DNA of 5,804 nt from Comamonadaceae bacterium (GTDB lineage Bacteria; Pseudomonadota; Gammaproteobacteria; Burkholderiales; Burkholderiaceae_C), in assembly GCA_021286965.1 (NCBI GenBank), contig JAJTBK010000135.1:1-5804 (forward strand). Reading direction: 5' to 3'. Within the stretch, counting starts at the first letter, position 1, and each line of letters begins with the position of its first letter. Made by a program: the position numbers and the translations under genes. The notes beneath the pieces were generated by a model that did not search any database, was not told where the DNA came from, and saw nothing but the letters and a program-made list of their open reading frames with translations. Shown piece by piece: positions 1-5,443 of the stretch.

Positions 1-1
1 A

Positions 2-421
2 TACCAGGTAGCCAGCACACGCGAAGAATTTTTTGCCCAGAGCGACGTACTCTCGCTGCACCTGCGACTGAACGAAGACACCCAGGGCGCGATCAAGCTG
101 CAGGATTTATCGCTGATGAAGCCGACGGCACTGCTGGTGAACACCGCCCGCGCCGAGCTCATCGAAACCGATGCCCTGATTGCCGCCCTGAACCGGGGCC
201 GCCCTGGAATGGCGGCGCTGGACGTATTCGACACCGAGCCGATCCTGCAGGGCCACGCCCTGCTGCGGCTGGAAAACTGCATCTGCACGCCACACATCGG
301 CCTGGTGGAGCAAGACAGCTACGAGCTGTATTTCGGCTCGGCCTTCGACAACGTCGTCAACTTCATCCGGGGTACGCCAACGAACATCGTCAACCCCGGG
401 GCGCTGCAGGTGCGGCGCTAA
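2..421 (+). CDS. D-2-hydroxyacid dehydrogenase, C-terminal part (5' end outside window)
   Basis: This open frame enters from the left edge and gives 139 residues ending in TAA. It is the C-terminal half of an NAD(P)-dependent D-isomer-specific 2-hydroxyacid dehydrogenase, a cytosolic family that interconverts 2-oxoacids and D-2-hydroxyacids. The fragment shows the late part of the nucleotide-binding domain (SDVLSLHLRL, then MKPTALLVNTARAELIE) and the return to the catalytic domain. The family's catalytic triad is present at fragment positions Arg50 (NTARAE), Glu79 (DVFDTEP) and His98 (CTPHIG). The tail with SYELYFGSAFDNVVNFIRGTP and a TNIVNP ending resembles the phosphoglycerate-dehydrogenase-like subgroup of uncertain substrate rather than true SerA, because no ACT domain follows. 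The substrate cannot be told from this part. The Met at base 116 is internal, not a start. The gene converges on the small leftward gene 19 bases away. Confidence 0.9.
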   Translation, partial: YQVASTREEFFAQSDVLSLHLRLNEDTQGAIKLQDLSLMKPTALLVNTARAELIETDALIAALNRGRPGMAALDVFDTEPILQGHALLRLENCICTPHIGLVEQDSYELYFGSAFDNVVNFIRGTPTNIVNPGALQVRR

Positions 422-456
422 ACCGGGCGCCAGGCAGCGGCTACGGCCCCTGCAGC
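403..456. repeat. Inverted repeat across the convergent gene junction
   Basis: GCTGCAGG at 403-410 is a perfect reverse complement of CCTGCAGC at 449-456. Between them GGCGC (414-418) can pair with GCGCC (427-431) over an 8-base loop that contains most of the dehydrogenase stop codon. The arms lie in the ends of two convergent genes and could form a structure that helps separate the two transcripts, but no run of T follows on either strand, so this is not a standard intrinsic terminator. Short GC-rich repeats of this kind can occur by chance in such DNA. Confidence 0.25.
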
Positions 457-836
457 TCCTGCGCCACGGCCTCGTAGACGGCCTGGCGCACCACGGTTTC
501 CACCTCCTGGCGCACGCGCTGCACCATGGTGCGCGTCTGCTCCTGCACGACGAGCGCAATCGCCTCGCGCAGGCGCTGGTCCAGCACCAGATCGACACGC
601 TGCAGTACCCGGTGCACCAGGTCCTCCTCCAGGCCCTCGGGCACGGCCGGCGCTGCCGGGCTGGAGAGCAGCAAGTCCGGCAGCAACGGCGCCACCGGTG
701 ACGGTACCGGCTCGGGCGTCCAGGCTGGTGGCGGTGCGCTGGCAACGGCGGGTGCTGCGGCAGCGGGCGCCTGGTGGACGACGATTTCGGTCAGGGTGGG
801 TACGAAGCGCGGGGGGGTGCGGGGGGGCTGGGCCAT
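441..836 (-). CDS. Small Pro/Ala-rich protein with helical C-terminus, function unknown
   Basis: This encodes 131 residues starting with ATG three bases after the holC stop, with AAGG in the end of holC as a plausible ribosome site. Residues 1-20 (RFVPTLTEIV at 10-19) form a short conserved-looking N-terminal motif. Residues 21-67 are a low-complexity Pro/Ala linker, and residues 69-129 are strongly helical with hydrophobic heptad-like spacing (LVHRVLQRVDLVLDQRL onward), so a coiled coil or oligomer is likely. There is no signal peptide or membrane segment. The PTLTEIV motif recalls the short Burkholderiales proteins of the DUF2486 type, but I make that link from memory and with low certainty. 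Its place directly behind pepA and holC suggests co-transcription, not a shared role. Two C7 tracts occur in its first ten codons. Confidence 0.75.
   Translation of the reverse strand: MAQPPRTPPRFVPTLTEIVVHQAPAAAAPAVASAPPPAWTPEPVPSPVAPLLPDLLLSSPAAPAVPEGLEEDLVHRVLQRVDLVLDQRLREAIALVVQEQTRTMVQRVRQEVETVVRQAVYEAVAQELQGP
794..832 (+). other. Putative G-quadruplex-forming tract
   Basis: The plus strand has GGG-T-GGG at 794-800, G7 at 811-817, TGC, G7 at 821-827, CT and GGG at 830-832. Bases 811-832 alone satisfy the four-run rule with loops of 1 to 3 bases, since each G7 can supply two runs. The G-rich strand is the template strand of the small leftward gene, and the tract covers its first codons (Met-Ala-Gln-Pro-Pro-Arg-Thr-Pro-Pro). 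The corresponding mRNA is C-rich. Formation in vivo is an inference. Confidence 0.4.
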
Positions 837-839
837 GAA

Positions 840-1274
840 TCAGGAACCTTGCTGCACCAGGTCGTGGCGGATCAGGGCATGGCCCCCAGCCTGGTAATCG
901 CGCCAGCGCTGGCGCGCCAGCTGGCGGTCGGACATGTCGTGCGCGCTGACAACTTCGACGACGCGGGCAAAACGCTCAAACCCTGCCGGAATACCTGCAC
1001 CGAGGTTGAGCAGCACGTCCTGGTGCGGCGCACCGTCGGTGCTGCTGGCGAGCGCGATCGGCGACAGGCGCCACAGCTCGGCCTCGCAGCCCTCGACGGC
1101 ATGGGCGACGAAATCCTGCGGCTGCATGTGCCACAGCTGCTCATCGAGCACCGGCAGCAGCGCTGGGGGCGCCACCACCAGCACCTGGCATCCATGGCGC
1201 AGCGCCTTGCGCAGAAAACGGCAGGCGTAGGCCAGTTTGTCCGGCGCGTTGAAGTGAAAGGCGATCTCGGGCAC
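840..1274 (-). CDS. holC: DNA polymerase III chi subunit
   Basis: The protein has 144 residues, close to the 147 of E. coli HolC. Chi is a small cytosolic part of the DNA polymerase III clamp-loader complex. It pairs with psi and binds the C-terminal tail of single-stranded DNA-binding protein, helping the replisome at the lagging strand. Family features visible are the N-terminal strand MPEIAFHF, a helix with ACRFLRKALRHG, the strand VLVVA, the LDEQLWHMQPQDFVAHA stretch (42-59), the strand DVLLNLG (86-92) and the C-terminal RQRWRDYQAGG patch (121-131), which matches the conserved basic/aromatic patch implicated in SSB contact. The start is GTG: no in-frame ATG lies upstream before the pepA stop, and the GTG gives the expected N-terminus. 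It follows pepA by 11 bases with no strong Shine-Dalgarno site, so translation probably depends on the pepA message. Confidence 0.93.
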   Translation of the reverse strand: MPEIAFHFNAPDKLAYACRFLRKALRHGCQVLVVAPPALLPVLDEQLWHMQPQDFVAHAVEGCEAELWRLSPIALASSTDGAPHQDVLLNLGAGIPAGFERFARVVEVVSAHDMSDRQLARQRWRDYQAGGHALIRHDLVQQGS

Positions 1275-1285
1275 GGCGCGTGGGC

Positions 1286-2779
1286 TTATGGGGCCTTGGA
1301 TGCCTTGGCGGTTTTAGCTGCCTTCGCCGGCTTGGCCGGGGGCTGCGCCGCGCTGTCGAGCAGGTACTGCAGCAGCAGGCCCACGGGGCGGCCCGTGCCC
1401 CCCTTGGCGGCGCCGCTTTTCCAGGCAGTGCCGGCAATATCGAGGTGCGCCCAGGGCGTGTCGCCCACAAAGCGCTGCAGAAATTTGGCCGCCGTCACTG
1501 CGCCCGCCGGGCGTCCGCCGACATTGGCCAGGTCGGCAAAATGGCTCTTGAGCCCCTCGGCGTAATCGTCGTCGAGCGGCAGGCGCCAGCAGGGATCGAG
1601 CGCGGCCTCACCTGCGGCCTGCAGGCTCGCCGCCAGCGCATCGCAACTGGCAAACAGGCCGCTGCGCACGCCGCCCAGGGCGATCACGCAGGCGCCGGTG
1701 AGGGTGGCGATGTCGATGATGGCGCGCGGCTTGAAGCGCGCAGCGTAGGTCAGCGCGTCGCACAGCACCAGGCGGCCTTCGGCGTCGGTGTTGAGGATTT
1801 CAATGGTTTGACCGCTCATGCTGGTGACGACGTCGCCAGGCTTGACGGCGCGCCCACCGGGCATGTTCTCGGTGGCGGCGATCAGGCCAACGACGTTGAT
1901 CTGCGGCTGCAGCAGTGCCAGCGCCTGGAACACGCCCAGCACGCTGGCAGCGCCGCCCATGTCGAACTTCATCTCGTCCATCTCGGCAGCGGGCTTGAGC
2001 GAGATGCCGCCGGTATCAAACGTAATGCCCTTGCCCACCAGCACCACCGGCGCCTCCTTCTTGCCCGCGCCCTGGTAGCGCAGCTCGATGAAGCGCAGCG
2101 GCTCCGCCGAGCCCTGCGCCACGGCCAGGAAGGCGCCCATGCCGAGCTTTTCCAGATCGGCCTGCGCCAGCACCTGGCACTCCAGACGCCCGCCGGCAAG
2201 CGCCTGCGCGGCGCCGGCCAGCAAGGTGGGCGTGGCATGGTTCGCGGGGCGGTTGGCCCATTCGCGCGCCAGGGCCACACCCGCTGCCAGCGCCTGACCC
2301 TGGGCAAAGGCCGCCTGCAGCGATTTCTTCTCGGGCACGGCCAGCACCACCTGCGCCAGCGCGGGTGCCTTGGCCTGGGGCTTGGTGGCGGTGTAGACGT
2401 AGCTGGCGTCGGCCACAGCCTGCACGGCCGCGCTCACGGCGGCGGCGCTGGGCGCCTGGGCAAAGCACAGCAGCGCCCGCGCCACGCCGGCGCCCTTGAG
2501 GGCAGCGGCACAGGCCAGCAGCGCCTGGCGTACGGCCTTGGCCGAGCCGTTGCCACAACCGGCCAGCAGCACGCGGCGCGCCGCCACGGCGGGCAGCTGG
2601 TACAGCTCCAGCAGCTTGCCCGGCTGGGGCTCCAGATCCTGGTGCTTGAGCGCGTGCGCCACCAACGCCGACAGCGGATCGCTGCCGGCCACGAACCCCT
2701 CGCCCACCAGCAGCACCAGCAGGTCGCATTTTTCGGTGGCGGCTTGCGGCAGCGCCAAGGCCTTGAGTTCAAAGTTCAT
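1286..2779 (-). CDS. pepA: Leucyl aminopeptidase, M17 family
   Basis: The protein has 497 residues (E. coli PepA has 503). It is a cytosolic two-metal exopeptidase that removes N-terminal leucine and other residues from peptides, and it is normally a hexamer. The N-terminal macro-like domain spans about 1-165 and the catalytic domain about 170-475. The metal ligands are Lys250 and Asp255 ([11 protein letters not shown]), Asp273 (KFDMGG), and Asp332 and Glu334 in the NTDAEGRL signature (330-337). The catalytic residues are Lys262 (SLKP) and Arg336. All are intact, and the numbering happens to equal that of the bovine lens enzyme. Residues 479-497 form an extra Lys/Ala/Pro tail ([17 protein letters not shown]) beyond the fold. 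PepA in E. coli also binds DNA in recombination and carAB control; whether that holds here is unknown. It is the first gene of the leftward operon with holC. Confidence 0.97.
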   Translation of the reverse strand: MNFELKALALPQAATEKCDLLVLLVGEGFVAGSDPLSALVAHALKHQDLEPQPGKLLELYQLPAVAARRVLLAGCGNGSAKAVRQALLACAAALKGAGVARALLCFAQAPSAAAVSAAVQAVADASYVYTATKPQAKAPALAQVVLAVPEKKSLQAAFAQGQALAAGVALAREWANRPANHATPTLLAGAAQALAGGRLECQVLAQADLEKLGMGAFLAVAQGSAEPLRFIELRYQGAGKKEAPVVLVGKGITFDTGGISLKPAAEMDEMKFDMGGAASVLGVFQALALLQPQINVVGLIAATENMPGGRAVKPGDVVTSMSGQTIEILNTDAEGRLVLCDALTYAARFKPRAIIDIATLTGACVIALGGVRSGLFASCDALAASLQAAGEAALDPCWRLPLDDDYAEGLKSHFADLANVGGRPAGAVTAAKFLQRFVGDTPWAHLDIAGTAWKSGAAKGGTGRPVGLLLQYLLDSAAQPPAKPAKAAKTAKASKAP

Positions 2780-2782
2780 AAT
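2777..2782 (+). promoter_or_regulatory. Possible -10 element for lptF
   Basis: CATAAT differs from TATAAT at one base and would place a transcript start near 2789, leaving a leader of about 15 bases before the lptF ATG. It overlaps the pepA start codon on the other strand. I see no good -35 hexamer at the usual distance, so this is a weak candidate. Any lptF promoter must lie here or inside the 5' end of pepA. Confidence 0.22.
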
Positions 2783-2790
2783 CGACGTTT

Positions 2791-2795
2791 TCCTT
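2791..2795 (-). promoter_or_regulatory. Ribosome binding site of pepA
   Basis: AAGGA on the minus strand lies 11 bases before the pepA ATG and supports that start. Because the divergent spacer is only 24 bases, the same bases read as pyrimidine-rich TCCTT on the plus strand, just where lptF would need its own Shine-Dalgarno site. lptF therefore has at best a weak one (GGG at 2796-2798). Confidence 0.6.
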
Positions 2796-2803
2796 GGGCC
2801 GTG

Positions 2804-2835
2804 ATGTTATTCGATTCATCTATTCGTAAAGAGCT
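2804..2835 (-). promoter_or_regulatory. AT-rich island, candidate pepA promoter
   Basis: The first ten or so codons of lptF are unusually AT-rich for this DNA: about 10 of the first 31 bases are G or C. On the minus strand the island contains TTTACG and, 15 bases further on, TAACAT, which are weak matches to -35 and -10 hexamers facing pepA. Low GC at the start of a gene also aids translation initiation, so the island may serve lptF instead of, or as well as, pepA. Confidence 0.25.
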
Positions 2836-3907
2836 GGCGCGCAGCTTCGGCGCGACGCTGGTGGTGCTGGTCACCGTGGTCATGACCATGATGCTGATCC
2901 GCACCCTGGGCCAGGCCTCGCGCGGCAACGTCAACCCGTCGGACGTGATGCTCATCATGGGCTTTACGGTGCTGGGCCAGCTGCCCACCATCTTGAGCCT
3001 GAGCCTGTTCATTGCCATCGTCGGCACGCTCTCGCGCATGTACCGCGACAGCGAGATGGTGATCTGGTTTGCCAGCGGGCGCGGCCTGGCCAGCCTGGTC
3101 GGTCCCCTGCTGCGCTTTGCCTGGCCGGTACTGCTGACGATTGCCGTACTGGCGCTGGGCGTGTGGCCTTGGGCCAACCAGCAGATTCAGACGCTCAAAA
3201 CCCAGTTTGAACAGCGCAGCGACGTCGATCGCATCGCCCCAGGTGAATTCCAGGAATCGGCCAGCGGCACGCGCGTGTTCTTCATCGACAAGGACAGCCC
3301 GGACGACAAGTCGGCCAGCAACGTCTTCATCGCCGCGAACGAACACGGACGCGAATCGGTCACGTCGGCGCGCAGCGCCAAGGTGGAGATCATCGACGGC
3401 GAGCGCGTGGCCTTCCTGTTCCAGGGCTCGCGCATGGAGACGCGCGCCGACAGCCCGACCCTGCGCCTGAGCAGCTTTGCCGAATACCGCACCCAGGTCG
3501 GGCAAAGCGCACCCAGCGCCGCCGTGGAGATCATGGCCAAGTCCCTGCCCACGCTGGCGCTGCTGCAAAGCCCGGAGCCCTCGCTGCGCGCCGAACTCGG
3601 CTGGCGCCTGGGGCTGGCCCTGGGCGCCTTCAACCTGGTGCTGCTGGCGCTGGCCGTCGCCAGCGTCAACCCGCGCGCCGGGCGCAGCAGCAGCCTGGTG
3701 TTTGCGCTCTTTGCCTTCATCGTTTACTATAACCTCATGACCCTGGGCCAGAGCTGGGTCGGCGTCGAGCGCATTGGCCTACTGCCGATGCAGCTGCTGC
3801 TGCACGGCGGCATGTGCGCCCTCGCCCTGCTGACGCTGGCCGTGCGCCACAACCGCTGGTCGCCACGCCAGCTGCTGGGGGCCGGCAATACCGGGGCTAC
3901 CGCATGA
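2804..3907 (+). CDS. lptF: LPS export ABC transporter permease LptF
   Basis: The protein has 367 residues and belongs to the LptF/LptG (YjgP/YjgQ) permease family. With LptG and the ATPase LptB it forms the inner-membrane complex that extracts lipopolysaccharide and passes it to LptC and LptA. Three N-terminal membrane helices (about 15-35, 48-76, 104-123) are followed by a periplasmic beta-jellyroll domain (about 125-262) and three C-terminal helices (about 266-288, 297-316, 327-347), the family layout. The cytoplasmic loop with [13 protein letters not shown] carries Glu84, which aligns with the coupling-helix glutamate that meets LptB in E. coli. The ATG at 2804 was chosen because it yields the typical [11 protein letters not shown] start; a GTG directly before it would add one residue. 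The frame is also open leftward across pepA, but that is antisense shadow. The TGA overlaps the lptG ATG as ATGA. Confidence 0.95.
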   Translation: MLFDSSIRKELARSFGATLVVLVTVVMTMMLIRTLGQASRGNVNPSDVMLIMGFTVLGQLPTILSLSLFIAIVGTLSRMYRDSEMVIWFASGRGLASLVGPLLRFAWPVLLTIAVLALGVWPWANQQIQTLKTQFEQRSDVDRIAPGEFQESASGTRVFFIDKDSPDDKSASNVFIAANEHGRESVTSARSAKVEIIDGERVAFLFQGSRMETRADSPTLRLSSFAEYRTQVGQSAPSAAVEIMAKSLPTLALLQSPEPSLRAELGWRLGLALGAFNLVLLALAVASVNPRAGRSSSLVFALFAFIVYYNLMTLGQSWVGVERIGLLPMQLLLHGGMCALALLTLAVRHNRWSPRQLLGAGNTGATA

Positions 3908-5010
3908 AAATCCTGCGCCGTTTTATCTACCGCGAGGCCGCCTTGGCGATTGCCTACGTCACCGTCGGCTTTCTCGCGCTGTTCTTCTTCTTCGACATGA
4001 TCGACGAGCTGCGCTGGGTGAGCAACCAGCCCGGCGGCTACCAGCTCTCGCACGCCCTGCTGACGGTGGCGCTGCGCCTGCCCAACTACCTCTACGAGCT
4101 GCTGCCGATCACGGTGCTGATCGGCACCATCTACGTCATGGCCAGCCTGGCGCAAAGCTCGGAGTTCACCATCATGCGCACCAGCGGCCTGGGGCCGGGG
4201 CGGGCGCTGGGCACGCTCTTGGTGCTGGGCAGCATCTTCGTCGTCATCACCTTTGCCGTCGGCGACTACCTGGCGCCGCTGTCCGACCGTACCGGGCAAC
4301 TGCTCAAGGCACGTTTTCGCGGTGAACTCACGGGCGGCGCCAGCGGCGGCTGGCTCAAGGAGCGACAAAACGACCACGCCCTGGCGGTGAACGTGCGCGC
4401 CCTCGGGCCTGACGGGCAGATGCTGGACGTGCGCATTTTCGATTTTGACGCCCAGGGGCGCCTGAGCCGCCAGCTCCGGGCCGCCTCGGCCCAGGTGGCC
4501 GCCGACGGCCTGGGCTGGGAGCTCGAGCAGGTGCAGCAGCGCCAGTTCCTGCTCAGCGGCGCCGACCAGGCACGGGTGGAAGTCAGCCACAGCGCCCACC
4601 TGCTGTGGCCCACCGGCATCAGCGCCGACATGGTGTCGGCGGCACTGCTCAAGCCCGAGCGGATGCCCACCATCGAGCTGTTCCAGTACATCCGCCACCT
4701 GCAGGACAACGGCCAATCGGCGCAAAAGTACGAAATCGAGTTCTGGCGCAAGGTCTTCTACCCTCTGTCCTGCCTGGTGATGGTGGTGCTGGCGCTGCCC
4801 TTTGCCTACCTGCACTTTCGCTCCGGTGGCATTGCCGCCTACGTCTTTGGCGGCGTCATGGCCGGCATCAGTTTCTTCATGCTCAACACCGTGTTTGGCT
4901 ATGCCGGCAACCTGCGCCAGTGGTGGCCCTGGCTGACGGCGGCGGCGCCGGGGCTGATTTATTCCGCGCTCTCGCTCGGCGCTTTTGGTTGGCTGGTGCT
5001 TCGACGATGA
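3904..5010 (+). CDS. lptG: LPS export ABC transporter permease LptG
   Basis: The protein has 368 residues and is the partner permease of LptF in the LptB2FG lipopolysaccharide extractor. The N-terminus [12 protein letters not shown] is typical. Membrane helices are at about 13-31, 62-83 and 100-120, then a periplasmic jellyroll domain (about 125-255), and helices at about 285-304, 310-331 and 345-365. The coupling-helix region SSEFTIMRTSG carries Glu87, equivalent to the conserved LptG glutamate that contacts LptB. The start is the ATG overlapping the lptF stop by four bases, with GGGG seven bases upstream as a ribosome site; a longer frame upstream lies inside lptF and is not used. The TGA overlaps the start of the chelatase gene, again as ATGA, so the three genes look translationally coupled. 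The lptB, lptC and lptA genes are not in this window. Confidence 0.95.
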   Translation: MKILRRFIYREAALAIAYVTVGFLALFFFFDMIDELRWVSNQPGGYQLSHALLTVALRLPNYLYELLPITVLIGTIYVMASLAQSSEFTIMRTSGLGPGRALGTLLVLGSIFVVITFAVGDYLAPLSDRTGQLLKARFRGELTGGASGGWLKERQNDHALAVNVRALGPDGQMLDVRIFDFDAQGRLSRQLRAASAQVAADGLGWELEQVQQRQFLLSGADQARVEVSHSAHLLWPTGISADMVSAALLKPERMPTIELFQYIRHLQDNGQSAQKYEIEFWRKVFYPLSCLVMVVLALPFAYLHFRSGGIAAYVFGGVMAGISFFMLNTVFGYAGNLRQWWPWLTAAAPGLIYSALSLGAFGWLVLRR

Positions 5011-5384
5011 CCTCTTGTTCTTCCCCCACACGCGGCGTCATCCTCTTCGCCCACGGCTCACGCGATGCACTCTGGCGCCTGCCGATCGAGGCCGTGCGGG
5101 CGCACATCGAGCAGCAGGCGCCGCAGCCCCCGGTGCGCTGCGCCTATCTGGAGCTGTGCGCACCCGACCTGCCGCAGGCCGCGGCCGAGCTCATTGCCCT
5201 GGGCTGCCGCCAGATCACGGTGGTGCCCATGTTCCTGGGCGCCGGGCGCCATGCGCGCGAGGATTTGCCGCGCCTGGTGGCCGCCCTCCAGGCGCAGCAC
5301 CCGCAGGTGCAATGGCAGGTGCAAGGCGCCATTGGCGAAGATCCGCGCATGACGGCCTTGATGGCGGAGATCGCCACCGCATAG
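5007..5384 (+). CDS. cbiX: Short sirohydrochlorin chelatase, CbiX/SirB family
   Basis: The protein has 125 residues, the size of one-domain CbiX proteins that insert cobalt or iron into sirohydrochlorin, for cobalamin or siroheme. The N-terminal GVILFAHGSRD holds the metal-site histidine (His16) and VPMFLGAGRHAREDLPRL holds the second (His82); YLELCAPDLP (47-56) supplies the family acidic residue Glu49. There is no His-rich tail, signal peptide or iron-sulfur motif. The ATG overlaps the lptG TGA by four bases and has no clear Shine-Dalgarno site, so coupled translation from lptG is likely. A longer frame running in from lptG is shadow. The next gene encodes a CysB-like regulator of sulfur assimilation, which favours a role in siroheme for sulfite reductase, that is, iron chelation. 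Metal choice cannot be read from the sequence. Confidence 0.9.
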   Translation: MTSCSSPTRGVILFAHGSRDALWRLPIEAVRAHIEQQAPQPPVRCAYLELCAPDLPQAAAELIALGCRQITVVPMFLGAGRHAREDLPRLVAALQAQHPQVQWQVQGAIGEDPRMTALMAEIATA

Positions 5385-5439
5385 CCCCTTCAATAGATTG
5401 CTGCAGCATAATGATGCAATTCTTTAGTTGCATAACAAC
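5385..5439 (+). promoter_or_regulatory. AT-rich spacer with probable cysB promoter and control region
   Basis: This 55-base spacer is about 38 percent GC, far below its surroundings. It contains CATAAT at 5407-5412 as a -10 candidate, a 10-base palindrome TGCTGCAGCA (5399-5408) and two direct copies of GCATAA at 5406-5411 and 5430-5435, 24 bases apart. No clear -35 hexamer sits at the right distance, which would fit an activator-dependent or autoregulated promoter. There is no hairpin with a T run, so cbiX transcripts may read into cysB. Confidence 0.45.
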
Positions 5440-5443
5440 ATGA
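5411..5443 (+). CDS. Possible 10-residue leader peptide before cysB
   Basis: ATG ATG opens a frame encoding MMQFFSCITT. Its TGA stop overlaps the cysB start as ATGA, the same joint used between lptF, lptG and cbiX. It contains a single Cys codon, of possible interest next to a sulfur regulator. It lacks a clear ribosome site, and if transcription starts downstream of the CATAAT element the leader would not be fully transcribed. A frame this short can arise by chance; translation is unproven. Confidence 0.2.
   Translation: MMQFFSCITT
5414..5433. repeat. Inverted repeat ATGCAA-N8-TTGCAT, possible LysR-type operator
   Basis: ATGCAA at 5414-5419 and TTGCAT at 5428-5433 form a perfect dyad centred about 16 bases before the cysB start codon. 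LysR-family proteins commonly bind dyads next to their own genes and many repress themselves from a site over the promoter or start. The spacing is not the textbook T-N11-A core, so binding by this CysB-like protein is an inference. Confidence 0.35.

Noticed and set aside
774..1565. 263-codon plus-strand frame over holC and the end of pepA
   Set aside because: It is antisense to two recognised genes, spans their boundary and shows no domain.
1280..2803. Open plus-strand frame across the whole of pepA, continuous with lptF
   Set aside because: It is the antisense of a GC-rich coding region; the translation is rich in Arg, Gln, His and Gly with no recognisable domain, while the minus strand encodes an intact M17 peptidase. 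lptF starts at 2804.
2816..3568. 250-codon minus-strand frame opposite lptF
   Set aside because: It lies wholly inside lptF, shows the same shadow composition and has no family signature.
4605..5006. Longer N-terminus for the CbiX protein reaching back into lptG
   Set aside because: The extra residues are the wrong-frame translation of lptG; the ATG at 5007 gives the family length and N-terminal motif and forms an ATGA joint.
3727..5031. 434-codon minus-strand frame opposite lptG
   Set aside because: It is antisense to a well-supported membrane protein, has a biased Gln/His/Ala/Gly composition and no domain I recognise, so it is a codon-bias shadow.
5397..5426. Possible terminator after cbiX: ATTGC and GCAAT arms followed by TTCTTT
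   Set aside because: The stem is only five pairs, AT-rich, with a 14-base loop, which is too weak for an intrinsic terminator.
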